This document shows positions 33,950 through 47,090 of a stretch of DNA of 64,000 bases, in pieces. The DNA comes from Apoda limacodes. Its lineage: Eukaryota > Arthropoda > Insecta > Lepidoptera > Limacodidae. The stretch lies in assembly GCA_946406115.1 (NCBI GenBank), contig OX291542.1:3124959-3188958 (forward strand). The letters run 5' to 3'. The translations under genes were made by a program, and so were the position numbers. Every line of letters begins with the position of its first letter. Position 1 is the first letter of the stretch. The notes under the pieces were generated by a model. The model was not told the origin of the DNA, ran no database searches, and saw nothing but the letters and a program-made list of their open reading frames with translations.

Positions 33950-34775
33950 ACGAAGCGCTTCGAGGAAAGGTAGATAGTGCCCTTGCGCTTCGCTCGTCTT
34001 AGCAGGGGCACTGCCGTGCAGTTTTTTTTTTTACTTAGTAGAGAAAGAGTAGAGGAGTGAGGGAGTTTCTACAAACGCGCTATGAAAAGAAGATTGGTTA
34101 ACCGAATAATAAATAAATAGAGGCCATCTATTTAATACGTCACGTTAATTACCGTAATATTAGAAAGTCACGCTATTTTACAATTTTTATCTCTGCTCTG
34201 ATCACCGCCATCTCTTAGCACTATTGACAACTTTATATAATAATGTTTTATGTATGCACATGAATATGAAATTGCTGCCGTCTGCATCAATTACTATTAT
34301 AAATAGAAATAGGAATATGTGTTTCTTAGTTCAGATACAGACTTCGCTAATTTAGCGTGAGTTTTTACATTTGACAGATTCTGTGCAGAAAGAGGGATTG
34401 GCTTTGCATTTAAGTGACCAAATTGCTCCTAAAGAATTGTGGATTGCCTTTGGTGTATGAATAAGTAGTAAGTATAGCACTATTTATTAAGTGGTAGCTT
34501 CCATAAACACTGTGTATAAAAAAAAACCAATTATCCACTCTTTTACCGGAAGTAACACTGACCTAGCTTCGCTGGCAGAGGCAAAGGACTAATTAGGACT
34601 TCGGAATTGACGACTATAATAGAGGTGGTTTGGAAAAACTTCAGTCCATGCCATGCATGCAATTTTTAGCAATAGAAAAATGTCTCCTACTCAGGCGTAG
34701 GCGTATTTAGGGGGGATGTTACGTAACAGTGACAAGCTACATCAAAATTGAAAACATATTTAAGAATTACGAAGC
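33950..34775. other. Intergenic
   Basis: A CGAAGCGCTTCGAGG palindromic patch at 33951 and a poly-T run at 34022 are repeat-like. The rest is undistinguished AT-rich sequence. Confidence 0.25.
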
Positions 34776-34779
34776 TCAT

Positions 34780-36065
34780 CGTGCCAACCGCGAGGTTCAG
34801 TAAGAAAGCATCTGCCAGAGTGAAATTCCAGTTCATTGGCTCAATACGTGGTTGACTTGCTAGCTAACCCTCTGGAAGTCGTGCTTTCTGGTAGCTTGCT
34901 AAAGCTGCCAAAGGAAACCTTTGTCAGCCATCGTTACTAAAGAGAAAGCCGTTCTATTGGGCAGTCTCTTTGCCTCAAACTCGAATTTGAACGACGAAAG
35001 CTCTGTACCACCTACTATACCGTGGTGTGGTAAGACCATGCTGGTAATCACCATAACACAGCGGGAGGTCCGGTGAGCGTTGCTTTCTCTAGACGTCTAT
35101 AAGTCGAGTGAGCCATGCGGTATCCCAGCAGTGGTGCTTAAACAGTGTTCACGCTTTCGTACCCACACTAGGTAATTTCCTTCTTCATGGAAGACTACGA
35201 ATGTGTATCCAGAAAGGGCGATAGATCAGATCTATCGAATTACATGCCAATCGCTATTACCTCTACCTGTACTCTGTGTGATAAACACACAGCTTCTAAG
35301 ATACCTAGAAGAATACGACCTGATCAGTCACCGTCAATATGGCTTTCGCCACAGTCGTTTGACTGGTGTCCTTCTAGTTTATGTAAAACATCGACGGGCA
35401 CTAGCCATTGAGAGTCAGGGGGAGGCATTGGTATGTAGCCTAGACATAAGACGTTCAATCAGGTCTAGTCTGGCACCGGGGTCTACTATCGATGTTGCCA
35501 TCTTACGTAGTGCCCGAGGGTTGGCTAGCTTTTTGTCCGGCAGACGCATACGAGCCTTTGTTGACGGCAGTTGCTCTGATAGCATGGACGTTTATGCTGG
35601 TGTCATGCAAGGCTCTGTGCTGTCTCCTATGCAGTTTCTACTGCATATTAATGATGTGTTGTCCATCAATAACATACATTGCTATACAGATGAAAACTAC
35701 TGGAGACTCGTGTCATACATTTTTACATGTATTACATGGACCGTGCAAACATCCCTCGTTCTGATGTGGAGAAAAAGCGTGAACTTGTATGACCTTGGTC
35801 CAATTCAACCCTACGAAAACCCCATGCACTGAACACACCCCTGACCATCTCCAAGAGCATTGGGATCCATGATGTTGACATCCTCAGCGATGTTCAGTTC
35901 CGAGATCATTTGCAAGACAAGGTTAAGCTAGCGTACAAAAAACTTGCAGTATTCAGCAGAGCGAAGCTGTACTGCACCTCGGCGTAAAGGTTGCTTTTTC
36001 AAGTACTCCATATGGTGTACTACATTGGGCTTTACACGGCTTCATCGGACATCACATCTCAGGAG
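34780..36065 (+). pseudogene. Degraded LINE reverse transcriptase (same family as 20540-23893)
   Basis: Runs parallel to 22100-23430: shared stretches include GCCGTTCTATTGGGCAGTCT, AATATGGCTTTCGCCAC and GAGAGTCAGGGGGAGGCATT. In the frame 35203-35832 one reads QYGFRHSRLTGVLLVYVKHR and FLLHINDVLSINNIHCYTDE. Many deletions and frameshifts; the copy stops near the PHMEYCCH position. Confidence 0.8.
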
Positions 36066-36439
36066 CCAGGCCCTATAACATACTTCACTTGCATGACACT
36101 AACTTCGAATTCCGGTCAGATTTTTGGAAATAAGTAATTATTTTTACATTTTTAATGCATATCTTTGTGTCCGGTTGTTTTTTTTTGTGAAAAAGTTTTT
36201 TAAGGTAAAATTGTCAGTATCTTCGTCAAAGTCCACTAAAAATCAAACCAAGTCTTTCATCTACAGCCCATATCGGAAGGTGTTGTTAAGAAACATTTTC
36301 TATATTTAACTTCTACAGCCGCTGGTCATGATGAGCTAAGCCTCCTTATGCTATCTCCTATTATCACTTAGCTCTTGGCAATATTTACTCATATTTTTAA
36401 TTACTCGCTAGAATCAAGCACCTTTCCCACCATATTAAG

Positions 36440-37430
36440 CGCGTAGTACTTACACCATATGGAAAAAGGTGTATGTTATCCCTTTACCCAAATCTTCCAC
36501 GGATTTTAGGCTGATTTCCATTTTACCCATTTTATCCAAAATTCTAGAAATGATAGTCAATGACCAGTTGACCATTTATCTCTATAAATAATTTATTTTA
36601 CTGTCTTTAATCTGGTTTTCGTAAAGGACATAGCACAGTGACAGCTTTGCTCAAAGTCACGGATGATATTCGCCTTGCAATGGAGAATAAACAACTTACA
36701 ATTCTTGTTTTTTTTTAGATTTTAGTAGTGCCTTTAACTGTGTAAACTATGACATTTTAACAGACATACTTGCTTCTCTCAACGTATCTGATTCTGCCAT
36801 CAATTGGTTCAATTTTATCTTCGAGGACGCTCGCAATGTATACGAAACGGTCAATTATTTTCAGATTGGTGTGATCAACTGGCGTACCTCAAGGTAGGTA
36901 GGTTCTTTCTCCTCTTCTATTTTCTATATTTATTAATTCCATCTCTTCTGTTATTTCTTCACTCTACCATCTTTATGCTGATGATTTGCAGCTTTACGGA
37001 CACTGTCACGTCTCTGATATATCTAATACTGTAAATCTTATAAATAATGATATGCAAAACATATTTAATTGGGCTAATTTATATGGTCTGTTTGTCAATC
37101 CATCAAAATAAAATGTATGATTATTGGCAGTAGATACATGACTAATTTAGTCTTTATGCCAATCCCTCCAATAATGTATAATGATAAAGTTATCTCAATG
37201 GTCGACACAGCTAAAAATCTTGGGCTAACTATGGACTCCAACTTATCTTAGAATGTACCTGATTTGATCTAAGAGTCCATTTCACTCTACACTCATTAAG
37301 GCGCTTGCAGAACTTTATCCCCATTTCTACTAAAATTACACTAACTCAAACTCTTATAATTCCACTTTAAGCATACGCCGAACTTTGCGACTTCTTTTTA
37401 CCAACTTAGAGTTGAATTTCGAAAAATACT
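36440..37430 (+). pseudogene. Jockey-like reverse transcriptase fragment, a third LINE family
   Basis: AT-rich and broken. Reading across frames gives SGFRKGHSTVTALLKVTDDI, DFSSAFNCVNYDIL (palm A), LFSIFINSISSVI and HLYADDLQLYGH, an intact Tyr-Ala-Asp-Asp box near 36975. The wording (DFSxAFNxVxxxxL, YADDLQLY) fits Jockey-superfamily RTs and differs from both the 20.5-kb and RTE families. It has no intact frame over 80 codons. Confidence 0.7.
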
Positions 37431-37499
37431 GAAACACGTCATTCTTTATTTGCAAACAAAAGCGTATATACAAATTATTATGGTTTTATTTACAAAAAT

Positions 37500-37690
37500 A
37501 ACAGGATTTCTGGCAATGATTTCTCTAAGTACTACAGTATGGGGTTCTTCAAAATAGAAGTTATTCTATTTTTGAATGGTCGGCAACGCGCCAGTGATGC
37601 GCCAGGTGCTTCAAGCGTCCATAGGATGCGGTGACTGCATATCATCAGGCCGTAAGCTTTTTTGTTATCTTAGTGGTATTTAAAAAAAAT
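37500..37690 (+). mobile_element. LINE 3' end fragment
   Basis: TTCTCTAAGTACTACAGTAT, GGCAACGCGCCAGTGATGCG, then CAAGCGTCCATAGG and a degenerate GCATATCATCAGGCCGTAAG tail with an A run. Same family as 20540-23893. It directly follows the Jockey-like fragment. Confidence 0.7.
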
Positions 37691-38700
37691 CCCATACAAA
37701 GTTTCATCCTCTATTTTACCCTCTGGGAATGATTTATTAGTTTTTTTTCATAAGTTTTTTCTGTTACAAATACTTTCAAACCGCTTTTATTAGATTTTTT
37801 TAGTTTTTAGCCATTTACCTGTGATAAAATAAATTATTTCTAACGAACGCAGAAAATGAACATAACCTACAACATACCTATAACTTCTCTAGTCTTGTGA
37901 TTTTTGAAAACCAAAATTATTAACTATTTAAATATTTTAAACCTTTTTTTCCGTCTACCAAAATTCTTGTGTCTACATAAAATATATTTTTTCCCAATAT
38001 GCCAAGTCACCAGTGGATCTCACCGTCTTTTCCGAACTTTTCAAAAAGTAGCCAACATTCACAACAGCGTTGTCTCAACAAGGTAAGAGAATGTGTCTAA
38101 GCCCAATGGCTCTTTCTCTCTTTCTCTAGCTAGACAGTCATCTTTTGTTACTTTTAACTAACATCTGATAGGCCCATACCAACATTTGTTTAAAAGCAAA
38201 ATAAAAACAATATATGCATTTCATACTTAATACTATACTACACAAAAGAAAATCTACAAAACATAATTCAATTACTTACATAAAGTACGCAAACAAATTT
38301 TATATACTATTTCTTCCAGCACTGTCTTATTTATACACAATTTCAAACAAAAAATCCTAATACTGTCCCATAAATATAACAAATAATTAATTAATTTAGT
38401 AAAACCTTATGCGGCATAGATTTATTGTAAGATAAGACAAAACCAATTTTTTTTATGAAAAATATCCTACTTGACTAATGTTTGTTTATATATAATTCCG
38501 ATAAGACAATGCAGGTAGTTACGCTCTAACTTTTACATAATTAACTTACACCACACATGCAGGTCATACAAAATTAACAGCATTCTAATAGTGGGAACAT
38601 ACAGACGGTGACGACGAGGCGGTTCGCCGGTCGGTGCCCGTCTGCCCGCCTGCCCGCCCCGCACAGGTGAATTTTTAGATTTTGTATTTTTATCAAATTT
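37691..38700. other. Intergenic; GC-rich patch at the end
   Basis: AT-rich, with a CpG-rich patch at 38605-38668 (CGGTGACGACGAGGCGGTTC...CCCCGCACAG|GTGAAT). The patch looks like a 5' UTR exon with a donor at 38669 and could be the promoter end of the candidate gene at 38725. Confidence 0.3.
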
Positions 38701-38724
38701 ACAAAATTGTTTTTCTACTGTCCT

Positions 38725-38895
38725 ATGTCAGAAGCGCATAAGCAAATGAAAATTAAGTTAGAAAATATAACTCTACTAACTTTGAAGATTTTGGCCCTAA
38801 CATCGGTCGCCACTGTGATTTTTGTTTTTCAAGGTAGCGGTGCTCAATTAAAGGTATATATTTGGATAAGGGATACTTATACAAACAAAAAATAA
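38725..38895 (+). CDS. Candidate first coding exon of a signal-anchor protein
   Basis: From the ATG at 38725: MSEAHKQMKIKLENITLLTL then KILALTSVATVIFVFQG. This is a short basic N-terminus followed by a hydrophobic run, the layout of a type II membrane protein such as many Golgi enzymes. A possible donor (CAAG|GTAGCG) follows the hydrophobic part near 38832; otherwise the frame stops at 38893-38895. The CpG-rich patch just upstream supports a gene start. No downstream exon was recognised and the donor is weak, so this may be chance. Confidence 0.3.
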   Translation: MSEAHKQMKIKLENITLLTLKILALTSVATVIFVFQGSGAQLKVYIWIRDTYTNKK

Positions 38896-38899
38896 TATG

Positions 38900-40790
38900 T
38901 AACATAATGTAACCAAAGCGTCGGATTTATGAAATATTCATAGATTAAATTTACTTTCGCTCTAAATTCATAACTTGTGAATATCTTCAAAACCTGACGG
39001 TTTAGGACACAATGTTATGACATTTTTGGTAGTGTAAGTGTGTCCTATACAAATATCTAACTTCCATAGTGCACCGCGATTCAAAAATAAAATAAAATGG
39101 GGGCGATGTTAGTGCTCCCTTACAAAAAACTTCAAAGCCCTAAAATACCTGCCCAACCGCCCGATCGACTACTGCCGTAACCGCTTGTATGGGAGCCACA
39201 TAACAAGAAGTGTTGAATATGATAAAAACAAATAAAATTTTATTAACGAAAACACATTTTTTTTTCGTTTTTCCTATATAAAGTACATTTAGGACCATTA
39301 TTTTAAAAAACTTAAATTGTAATTATGAAATATTCCATATTTTGTATATACAGATCTTACTTATAGCTAAATTAAAAATTATATGACTTACAGAGTATGT
39401 CTTAACTTAAAATATGTAGAAAGTATCCTAAGGCCTGTTAAATACTTATCGCACTGCAGGAGTTGCCCTTTTCTTTAGCCTCAAGACACCAGTCAGTCAA
39501 GGTATAGACATACTCTTATGCATTATAAGGTCAACGGGGATTCTGCCTTATAACCGATTTCATAAAAAGGAAAGAGATTACTGGTAGTTAGACAATAAAG
39601 TTGAAAGACAAAATAAATAGGTAGAGAAGTTCAGGGATCATCGCCACTCCTACTTATCACTTTACTCCGTGATAGATTATTTAATAGATTCGCGATGACT
39701 TCTTTTCGTAAATTCCTTTGAAACTTCTTCAGTTCAATCATACACGGGGTTACCAACCTTAGTGTGTAGTGTTACTTCTATACCTATTTATTTTTTGGTG
39801 AACGGTAAAGAAGTCTCCTTGAACTTGGATTTTATTAAATTTAAAACAGGTTTTGTTTTACAATAGAAATACCTACTTTTAAAACAAATAGCTGAAAATA
39901 TTTTCTATTTCATTCCAATATGCGAACCAAATCTCTATCTCTCTGTACATTAAATCCGATTACAATGCATGCAAACTTAAGTCCAAATATACTTTGGCCC
40001 AATGTTCACTTCTGTAACACATTTATTAAATTGAAACTTAGCAATTATCGGTAATGAAACGTATGTATATCCACTTCTTCATAGAAATGGAACAGTAAGA
40101 ACTGCTCCTTTTTGAGTGGCACTGCAAATAATAATTCCTTCAATAAGTTCCACTACCGTAAACCATATAAGACTAATCAAAGCAAATACTCTGTAATCAT
40201 CTACCAAAATAATTGTTTTAAAAACATATTCATTTAATATAAACGATATCTAGTATTTTCTACATTTTCGCGCAATATACACAATTTTAAAACTTATTTA
40301 TATTCTTTTTTTCCCTGATTGGTGTTCGTTTTGTTCTTCAAGTTATTGGCAGAATTGACGAGTTCGCAAAATACACAATTCCTATTCAATCAAGCACTAA
40401 CTCATTTTCCCAATTGAACCATACTTCATAAGAAAAATACACAATTCTTTTAAACTTCCCGTGATTTACGGTGTTAGTGACCCTTCGTGCACCACGTGAA
40501 TAAGATCTGCCTCCTGAACCATGTAGGTCCAACATAAATTTCTAATAATGGTTTAGGTATTATTTTGGTTTCTTTTACATACAGTGGTTATTTCTATTTA
40601 AGTTTTGAATTTAAGTGAAACAAGATTGTGAAATATTATCGACTAAAAATATTGTGGTTATGCTGAATTGTCTCGAACGCAGATTAAACAAATTTTAAAC
40701 TTCCGAAAAACAACATACATACGCTCCGCCATATTATACGGAAAACAGAGCAGTATACTCTGTCCCTTTGCATAGCGTTTCGATGGAGAC
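38900..40790. other. AT-rich intergenic or intronic DNA
   Basis: No exon, RNA gene or repeat that I can name. If the 38725 exon is real this would be its intron. Confidence 0.3.
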
Positions 40791-40796
40791 CTGGGC

Positions 40797-41640
40797 GATG
40801 CTAGTCTGTTCAGCGGTGCCACATTGACTATCGTTACATCGATGTGCTTCAGTGTTTGTATAAAAAAGCCACAATATCTGTCAGACTACAAGACCAGAAT
40901 ACGAAACCAATCCATATGCAGGAATGTGTGGGACAGGGAGACGCTATTTCTCCGAAACTATTAAGCATAGTGATGAAGGAAATATTTAGACTTTTGGAGT
41001 GGAAAGGATACAGCATCAACATAAATGATTAGCACATTACTGATGTACAAAGGTAATGTTCAATATCCATGACGCGCCTCAAAGATTTTGACTAATACAC
41101 ATACTTAAGGCAGGTAGTGCAGTTAGGTAAGTCCGACTTTAAGAAAGCGATAAATCAAATAATGCAGCTCGGCTAGGCAGCGTTTAAGCAACGAAATACC
41201 TCAGTGCCAAGGCAAAGGTCAACCAATGTGTCAGTAACGATTTACAGTACAGAAACATGGTCTCTAACTGTTGGCCACTTAAGTTAGCTCAGAGTCACTC
41301 AGCGAGCTATGGAGAGTGCTATGCTTGGTGTTTCTTTTGCGCGAAAAAATCTGGAACAAGGCTCAAACAATTAGCAAGCTGAAGTGGCAATGGGCTGGCC
41401 ACGTCGTTTGTCGAATCTATAACGATAGCCGATGGGGCAGAAAGGTTCTCAAGCGGCGACTACGGATCGGAAGATACCGCGTGGGATGGCCACCTACCAG
41501 TTGGACATATGACCTGGTCAGAGCCACAGAAAGCCAAAGGGCGCGAGCGACTCCAGACCAGCCGTTGTGTTCACATATACAGGGAAGGCCTACGTTCAGC
41601 AGTGGACGTCTTCTGACTGAAACGAATGAACAAACACAAA
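40797..41640 (+). pseudogene. RTE-clade LINE ORF2 fragment, internally deleted
   Basis: The first part reads YRYIDVLQCLYKKATISVRL, PIHMQECVGQGDAISPKL and RLLEWKGYSININ. The palm box that should follow (HLRFADD-like) is lost. Then broken frames lead to SKLKWQWAGHVVCR, DSRWGRKVL, RYRVGWPPTSWTYDLVRA and a 3' UTR with CAGTGGACGTCTTCTGACTG. Stops and deletions throughout. Confidence 0.85.
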
Positions 41641-42029
41641 TTAATTTAGAAATAATACATTTTACATAAACAAAAGTGGAACCTAGCACACTTTTCAATT
41701 GTCAGTAGTACTGTCGAACTGTGGGATTCGCAACGTCGGGACCTTAGCTACACAAAGCGTCAAAGAAACCATAGAAATAATAAGAGATAATGATTTTTGT
41801 CTATTAAGCTCCACATGGTGCACAAAGGGTTAAGAAGCAAGTAAACTTATAGCATTGATTTATGGAACAAAAAAAACAATAATTCCAAAACATGATTGAA
41901 CCTAAGCCAGGTTTTGCATTTCCTATTTAGTTATAATTACGGTTTAAATCAATTAATATGTATTCTTCATTGAATAAAACATATATACAATTAAAAATAT
42001 CTTTAATTATTTGTTTGTAATATCTTACT

Positions 42030-45000
42030 TCATATTTTTAAAATCAATATATTACAGTCATTTTCTTGTTCTTTTACTTCGTATCTGTCAATTTTAACAT
42101 TTGACAGATTGGCCAAGGATTCACTTTTAGTGGATTTGTTGTAAGGGCTAGAGGGTTTAGAATTAGTTTTTACTGATTTCACTGATTTAATGCTAGGGCT
42201 TTTGCTCTTAGATTTTATGTTTGGACTTAAATGTTTATAGTGGGGTGGGGATACGAGTTTTATGGGTGGTATAGTTTTTTCTAATTGCTTTGCAATTTTA
42301 GGCTTAATATTGGATGATTTTTTAGGTTTTAAAATTGGGCTTGGTGCTAAATCTTCGTAAATAGGACTGGCTGATCTAACTTGAGGACTTATACTGACTT
42401 TTTTAGGGGAAGAATTGGGTGTAAAATGTCCCATTTTAGTTTTGAATACAGATTTCTTTTTCGTATACTTTGCTTTTGGTGGAGTTTTAGAACTGTTTTC
42501 AAGATTATTTTTGTCAGGTTTAGGCACAACTTTGCATTGTGCTACAAATTCTCTATATGAATCATTGAATGATGCAGGATTATGGATAAGATCTTTTATA
42601 TCTTTGGGCTTAATGGTTGGCTTTGGCAAAGGAGTACTCTCATTGTTTGATTCTGGATCTTTCTTATCTAACAATGCATTCCTTAGTTTATCTCCAGTTT
42701 CAAGTGGCTCAGTTGGTGTTGGAACTGGTACTTCAATTTCTACAAACTCCTTTTGAGATTTAACATCATGCTTTTGAGTAGCGTCATACTTGTTCAGTAC
42801 AGATTCCAACTTTGATTTACGCCTTTTTGTTGGAGGTATAACAGGAGAAATGACACCAACATCATTGATTGTCAGGTCTATTTCATGTAATATTTCTTTT
42901 GTAACTTCATCAACTTTTTGAGTTAAATCATTTGCTTTTTCTGATTTGTTAATTATTTTCTTCTTTACAACTTCGTTAGTCATTTTAGATGAATTGTTTA
43001 CTTTGTCTGCTTTACCTTTAAATTTTTCATCATTTGTTTCAGTGGAATATTTACGATTTAGATCCTGACATACTTTAGCAAGTTCTTTATTTAATTGTGA
43101 TACATTCGTTGATCTGAGTTCCTTACTCATTTTTACATCAGTGTTTGAATTTGTTGGTTCAATGCTGGCTTTCCTTTTTGTTCTTTTTGAACTTCTCAAC
43201 CCCTCGAGAGCTTTTGAGATTTCTTTATCTGTTAATTTGTTTTTACATGAAGACATCAACAATTCATTTGTGTTATTTTTGGTTTTCGTTTCTATGTCAT
43301 CATCTACCTCATAGTTATTAAGAAATGAAGTCATTTCTAAGGCCTTTCCAATTAATAGCCTTAGATTATCGATATTTATTTTTGCAGAATCAAGAACAAT
43401 AGACTCCATTAACGTTTTAAACTGTATGTAGAGATCATTGTCATCTGCTTTGACATTAGTTATATCAACTTCTGTTGTTTCCATGAATGAACTAATGGAG
43501 TACTTTTTATATTTTGGTCCCAAACTAAACTTTTTACATGCATGACCATAGTGTAATGTAAAAAAATGTGCCTGTATTCCTTTAGTGAATTCTTGGGTGA
43601 TTATTGCAGATGGGCAAAAACATATATCTCCTTCCACAGGTAGTTTTAGGGTAGGTTTAGTGGTACATCCATAGTACTGTTTGTTCTCATGTTTACCTCT
43701 AATTGAGTACTTTGCCCCTATCTGCATTTCCACATTATCTTTCCAGTTAGAGAATTCTGAAATAAAGTTGTTTTATGTAAATGCTACTGTGGTATATAAA
43801 AGTACATTTAAATTTTTTTAGTTAGTACTTATCATAAACATCTACATTTTAAAAGCATATTTTAAAAACAGGAATATATAGATAAGGGTTTTCATTAAAG
43901 GAAGAGTGACAAAGGGGTTCCATTAAATTAGTCTCAAGACTGGGCGAGTGCTAGCTGCATACAAGTTTCAACCATTTCACTTAGTCTATCTATTATACCA
44001 CCAAGGTTGCAAGCCATCAAATCATATTTTATTCAAGTTTATAGGAATTCTATGAAAGAAAAAAAATGTAATATTCCAATCCTAGTAATATAGATAGATA
44101 TATATTGACTCTTTTTTAATTATTGCTATTTTAACACTACCTTTAAGCTTTCTGCATGACCTAAAGGTTGGCTGGTAGATAATGCCAATTACATTAAGTC
44201 TACCTATTGTGATTTTATTGCCATAAAGTGTTTATACATAAATAAATATTTCTACTATCTTATATAAGTAGCACACTAAGGACCTGTTTTTGTAGCTTAC
44301 AATTTCTTGCAAATTTAGCCAATTTTGGAACTGACAGCAGGATAGCAAATAGATTTTTCAAGAAAACAGTAAGAGACAGCAAAAAAGCAAATGAAATCAT
44401 AACAGCTAAAAAAGCACACCCTAAGAAGCTGTTTTAAATAATTTGAGTATCTTGTTATGCTGAGTAATATGATTAGTTTGTTATGCTGATTCTAAGTTAT
44501 ATAATTTCCTGCCTAACATTTAGTTCCTATTAACAAGGATTAAAAACAACATAATGTTGATATTATTTTGTTTGTCAATAATCTTGTGTCACTTGTTCAA
44601 ACAATTACATTTATAACCTAAAACACCATATACTCTGATACACTCATAGTATGGGTAACAAAAGGAATATAAGTTATGCACTTTGTAGCTTTACAATATT
44701 TAGAGTAAATTAAAATACTCAAAAAGGAAGTAGTTAGTTTTCATTAACCTGTCAAGCGTCCCCGTACTAAGGAAATAATCCGCCCTTGCAAACGGACATA
44801 CACCTAACTTTATTATGTTTATTCCTCTTTATTTCTTTTTAGGTATGTTCCCTAATATATACAGTATAAAAAAACAGTAATAAGAATAAGTTTATAATAA
44901 ATATAATAGGTAATAATAAATTTATTAACTAAAAAAAGGCATAGTTTTTGTGGAATAGCACATTACCCGGGGTCAAAATGAACACTATGCTACTGTTAAT

Positions 45001-46713
45001 AAAATCTAAAATCCAACTCAAAATGGCGGCCGGATCAAATTACCAAAACAATTTCCGATAAAAAAAATATTAAACGCACAAAATATTGTCCACCCAAAAA
45101 TACTAGAACGTAGGAAAGGCCATTATTGGCTTCACTTCTGAATACTTACAATTAGCCTGTCTGATAAAAGTCGTCCTGAAAAAATTCCCCTGCAACACAA
45201 GTCACTTAGGTCCCACTGTGGGACCTAGGATGCGTAACGGGTTAAGCATAGCAAGACATTCAAGGGGTTCAACAACTACAGTAACCGCTCAACAAGAGAC
45301 TTGCTGTATTCTTGTTAAGTAGCCTTAGTATTATCAAAACATGTCACAGAAATTTTTCTTTATTACATATTCATTCAGCCCCATACCTTTCAACAAAATA
45401 CTGAATTGATTTTAATAATGATTTGATTATTTTCCTAACTGTTTAAAGTTGCTAAAAGTAACTAGTTGTAATACAACACAGTTGAAGCTGTTAGGCTTGG
45501 TAAGTCATTAATTATTTTAGTAACTTGTAGTTTATTGACTTAAAAGAATTGATTTCTAAAAAATATCCATTTGGATTTCAAAAAAAATTTAATTTAAATA
45601 AGTATAATAACAAAAAAGGAATTATGCTTACCAACAGTTGATGGAAAAAACAAACTCTCTATTCCTTCATGATGAATTCGAGATATATGAAAGTCAAATG
45701 ATTTCATAGTTGAAAAAGCTTTATTGCAGCCAGAACACAAATAGGTAGGTATCAAATTCTGGCATATGTGTGATTTTGTTGGATAAATTCTACTATTGCA
45801 ACCACTGCAAATTTCAACTTTTATCGGCTTGATAAGTTCTTGAGATTTTGGAGAGCTGAAATTATTAAATTGCAAAAACATTTATTACTTCATCAAATGT
45901 TCTAAAGCAACAAACTGACAACATATTTTCTCAAAATTATGCTGGAATTTATGACTAAATATTTTTTTGCAAAATAACTGCAGTTTAAAACAAAGCAGAA
46001 GTAAATAGGTAATTAGATTCAAACGTGTTTCGAAAAAAATTATAGTCAGGCAATCAGCTTTGAAACACAATATTAAAAAAAATGCAGACAGCTTTCTCTC
46101 CACTGCCACTTCCTCACCAGCAGCAAGATTCTAAACAGTCACCAGAATATCAACCAAAGTTATTGTAAAGCTTTGCTTAAAACTGCTGAAAACCAAACAA
46201 CTTTAGCGACATTTTTTTACCATTTGACAATGATACTTACACTGGTTCCCCCTCACTGTTAACGCAATGAAACTTCTGAATGTGCCTGGTTGCAGAAAAA
46301 AAAATAGGAAATAGTTTTTGACATTTTGGGCACTCAAATTGTATTGGTCTGCTATTTACCACTTTAGCTGCTGCAGTCGAATCAATTTCAGGAGACTTTA
46401 CTGACAGCGTAGTAGCGGGCTTCTTTATTTTTTTATTAAGAATCACTAAAGGCGAGGATATAATGTCTGACTTGAGTTTAGCCATTTGCTGTTTGGAACT
46501 TTTCATGCTTTTCTTCTTTTTCGTTACAGGAATTAGTCTCGATTTTCCGGATCTATTCACCGACTTCATTGGCACTGTATGATCTAAATTTTTATGCGCT
46601 CGCAAAGCAGCCGCGCTAGCAAGTCTTTTGCCACATATACTACATGTCGTATTTGTGCGTCCATTCAACTTGGAACTTTTAGGCCGCATTTTAGATACTG
46701 CATCGATTTTCAC
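42030..46713 (-). CDS. C2H2 zinc-finger protein with extra C-C-H-H module, 3 exons, complete
   Basis: Exons on the minus strand: 46713-46241, 45855-45632 and 43756-42030, with donors GTAAGT and GTAAGC, acceptors TTTCAG and TTTCAG, and phases matching (2, 1). This gives 807 residues. ATG at 46713 opens MKIDAVSKMRPKSSK. C2H2 fingers: residues 24-45, 128-149 and 198-219, all C-x2-C-x12-H-x4-H. Residues 174-189 form a C-x2-C...H-x-C knuckle. At about 245-304, QYYGC...CFCPSAI...LHYGH (C263, C280, H301, H304) resembles the WRKY-GCM1/FLYWCH-type zinc module found in many unnamed arthropod zinc-finger proteins. The remaining 500 residues are disordered, Lys/Ser-rich, with many SP sites toward the C-terminus. 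Likely a nuclear DNA-binding protein; no named orthologue recognised. Confidence 0.82.
44744..45245. repeat. piggyBac-like MITE with TTAA flanks
   Basis: TTAA (44744-44747) then CCTGTCAAGCGTCCCCG at the left; GGGACCTAGGATGCGTAACGGG then TTAA (45242-45245) at the right. The ends are imperfect inverted repeats (CC-TGTCAAGCGTCC versus CCCGTTACGCATCC). No ORF. It sits in the second intron of the zinc-finger gene. Confidence 0.5.
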
Positions 46714-47090
46714 TGAGAGGGTATATTTACGACTAAATTTTAAGAAAATTATCTAAAAAATAGCGGCATAAAATCAAGCGACGCTGCACGCCACAGATTT
46801 AAACAAAAAACGAAAGAATAAGTGTTGCCATTTGCCAACAAATAATGTGGTATACGGGTACACGACACGTAGGGTAGGGCGTTGGCACTGACAGACAGCA
46901 GAATAGCAAGAGCTTATTTTTGTCACCTGTCATCCGTTCGTTTAGCTTTGGTACCAATGATATGAAAATTTTGGGATCATCTATAACAAACTGTCATGCG
47001 TTCGTTTACGATATTATTGTTATTTTTGTCACTTTTGCCACCGAAAAATTAAACTTTAGAACCATGCCTGGAGGTGGGATTTGTCAAACT
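46714..47090. promoter_or_regulatory. Upstream region of the zinc-finger gene
   Basis: Holds two related blocks, TGTCATCCGTTCGTTTAG (about 46929) and TGTCATGCGTTCGTTTACG (about 46993), spaced about 64 bp; a third partial CCGTTCGTTTTGC lies at about 47192. They could be shared binding sites or repeat remnants. No TATA box is evident near the start codon. Confidence 0.3.

Noticed and set aside
42415..42756. 113-codon plus frame
   Set aside because: It is an antisense shadow of the zinc-finger gene's third exon.
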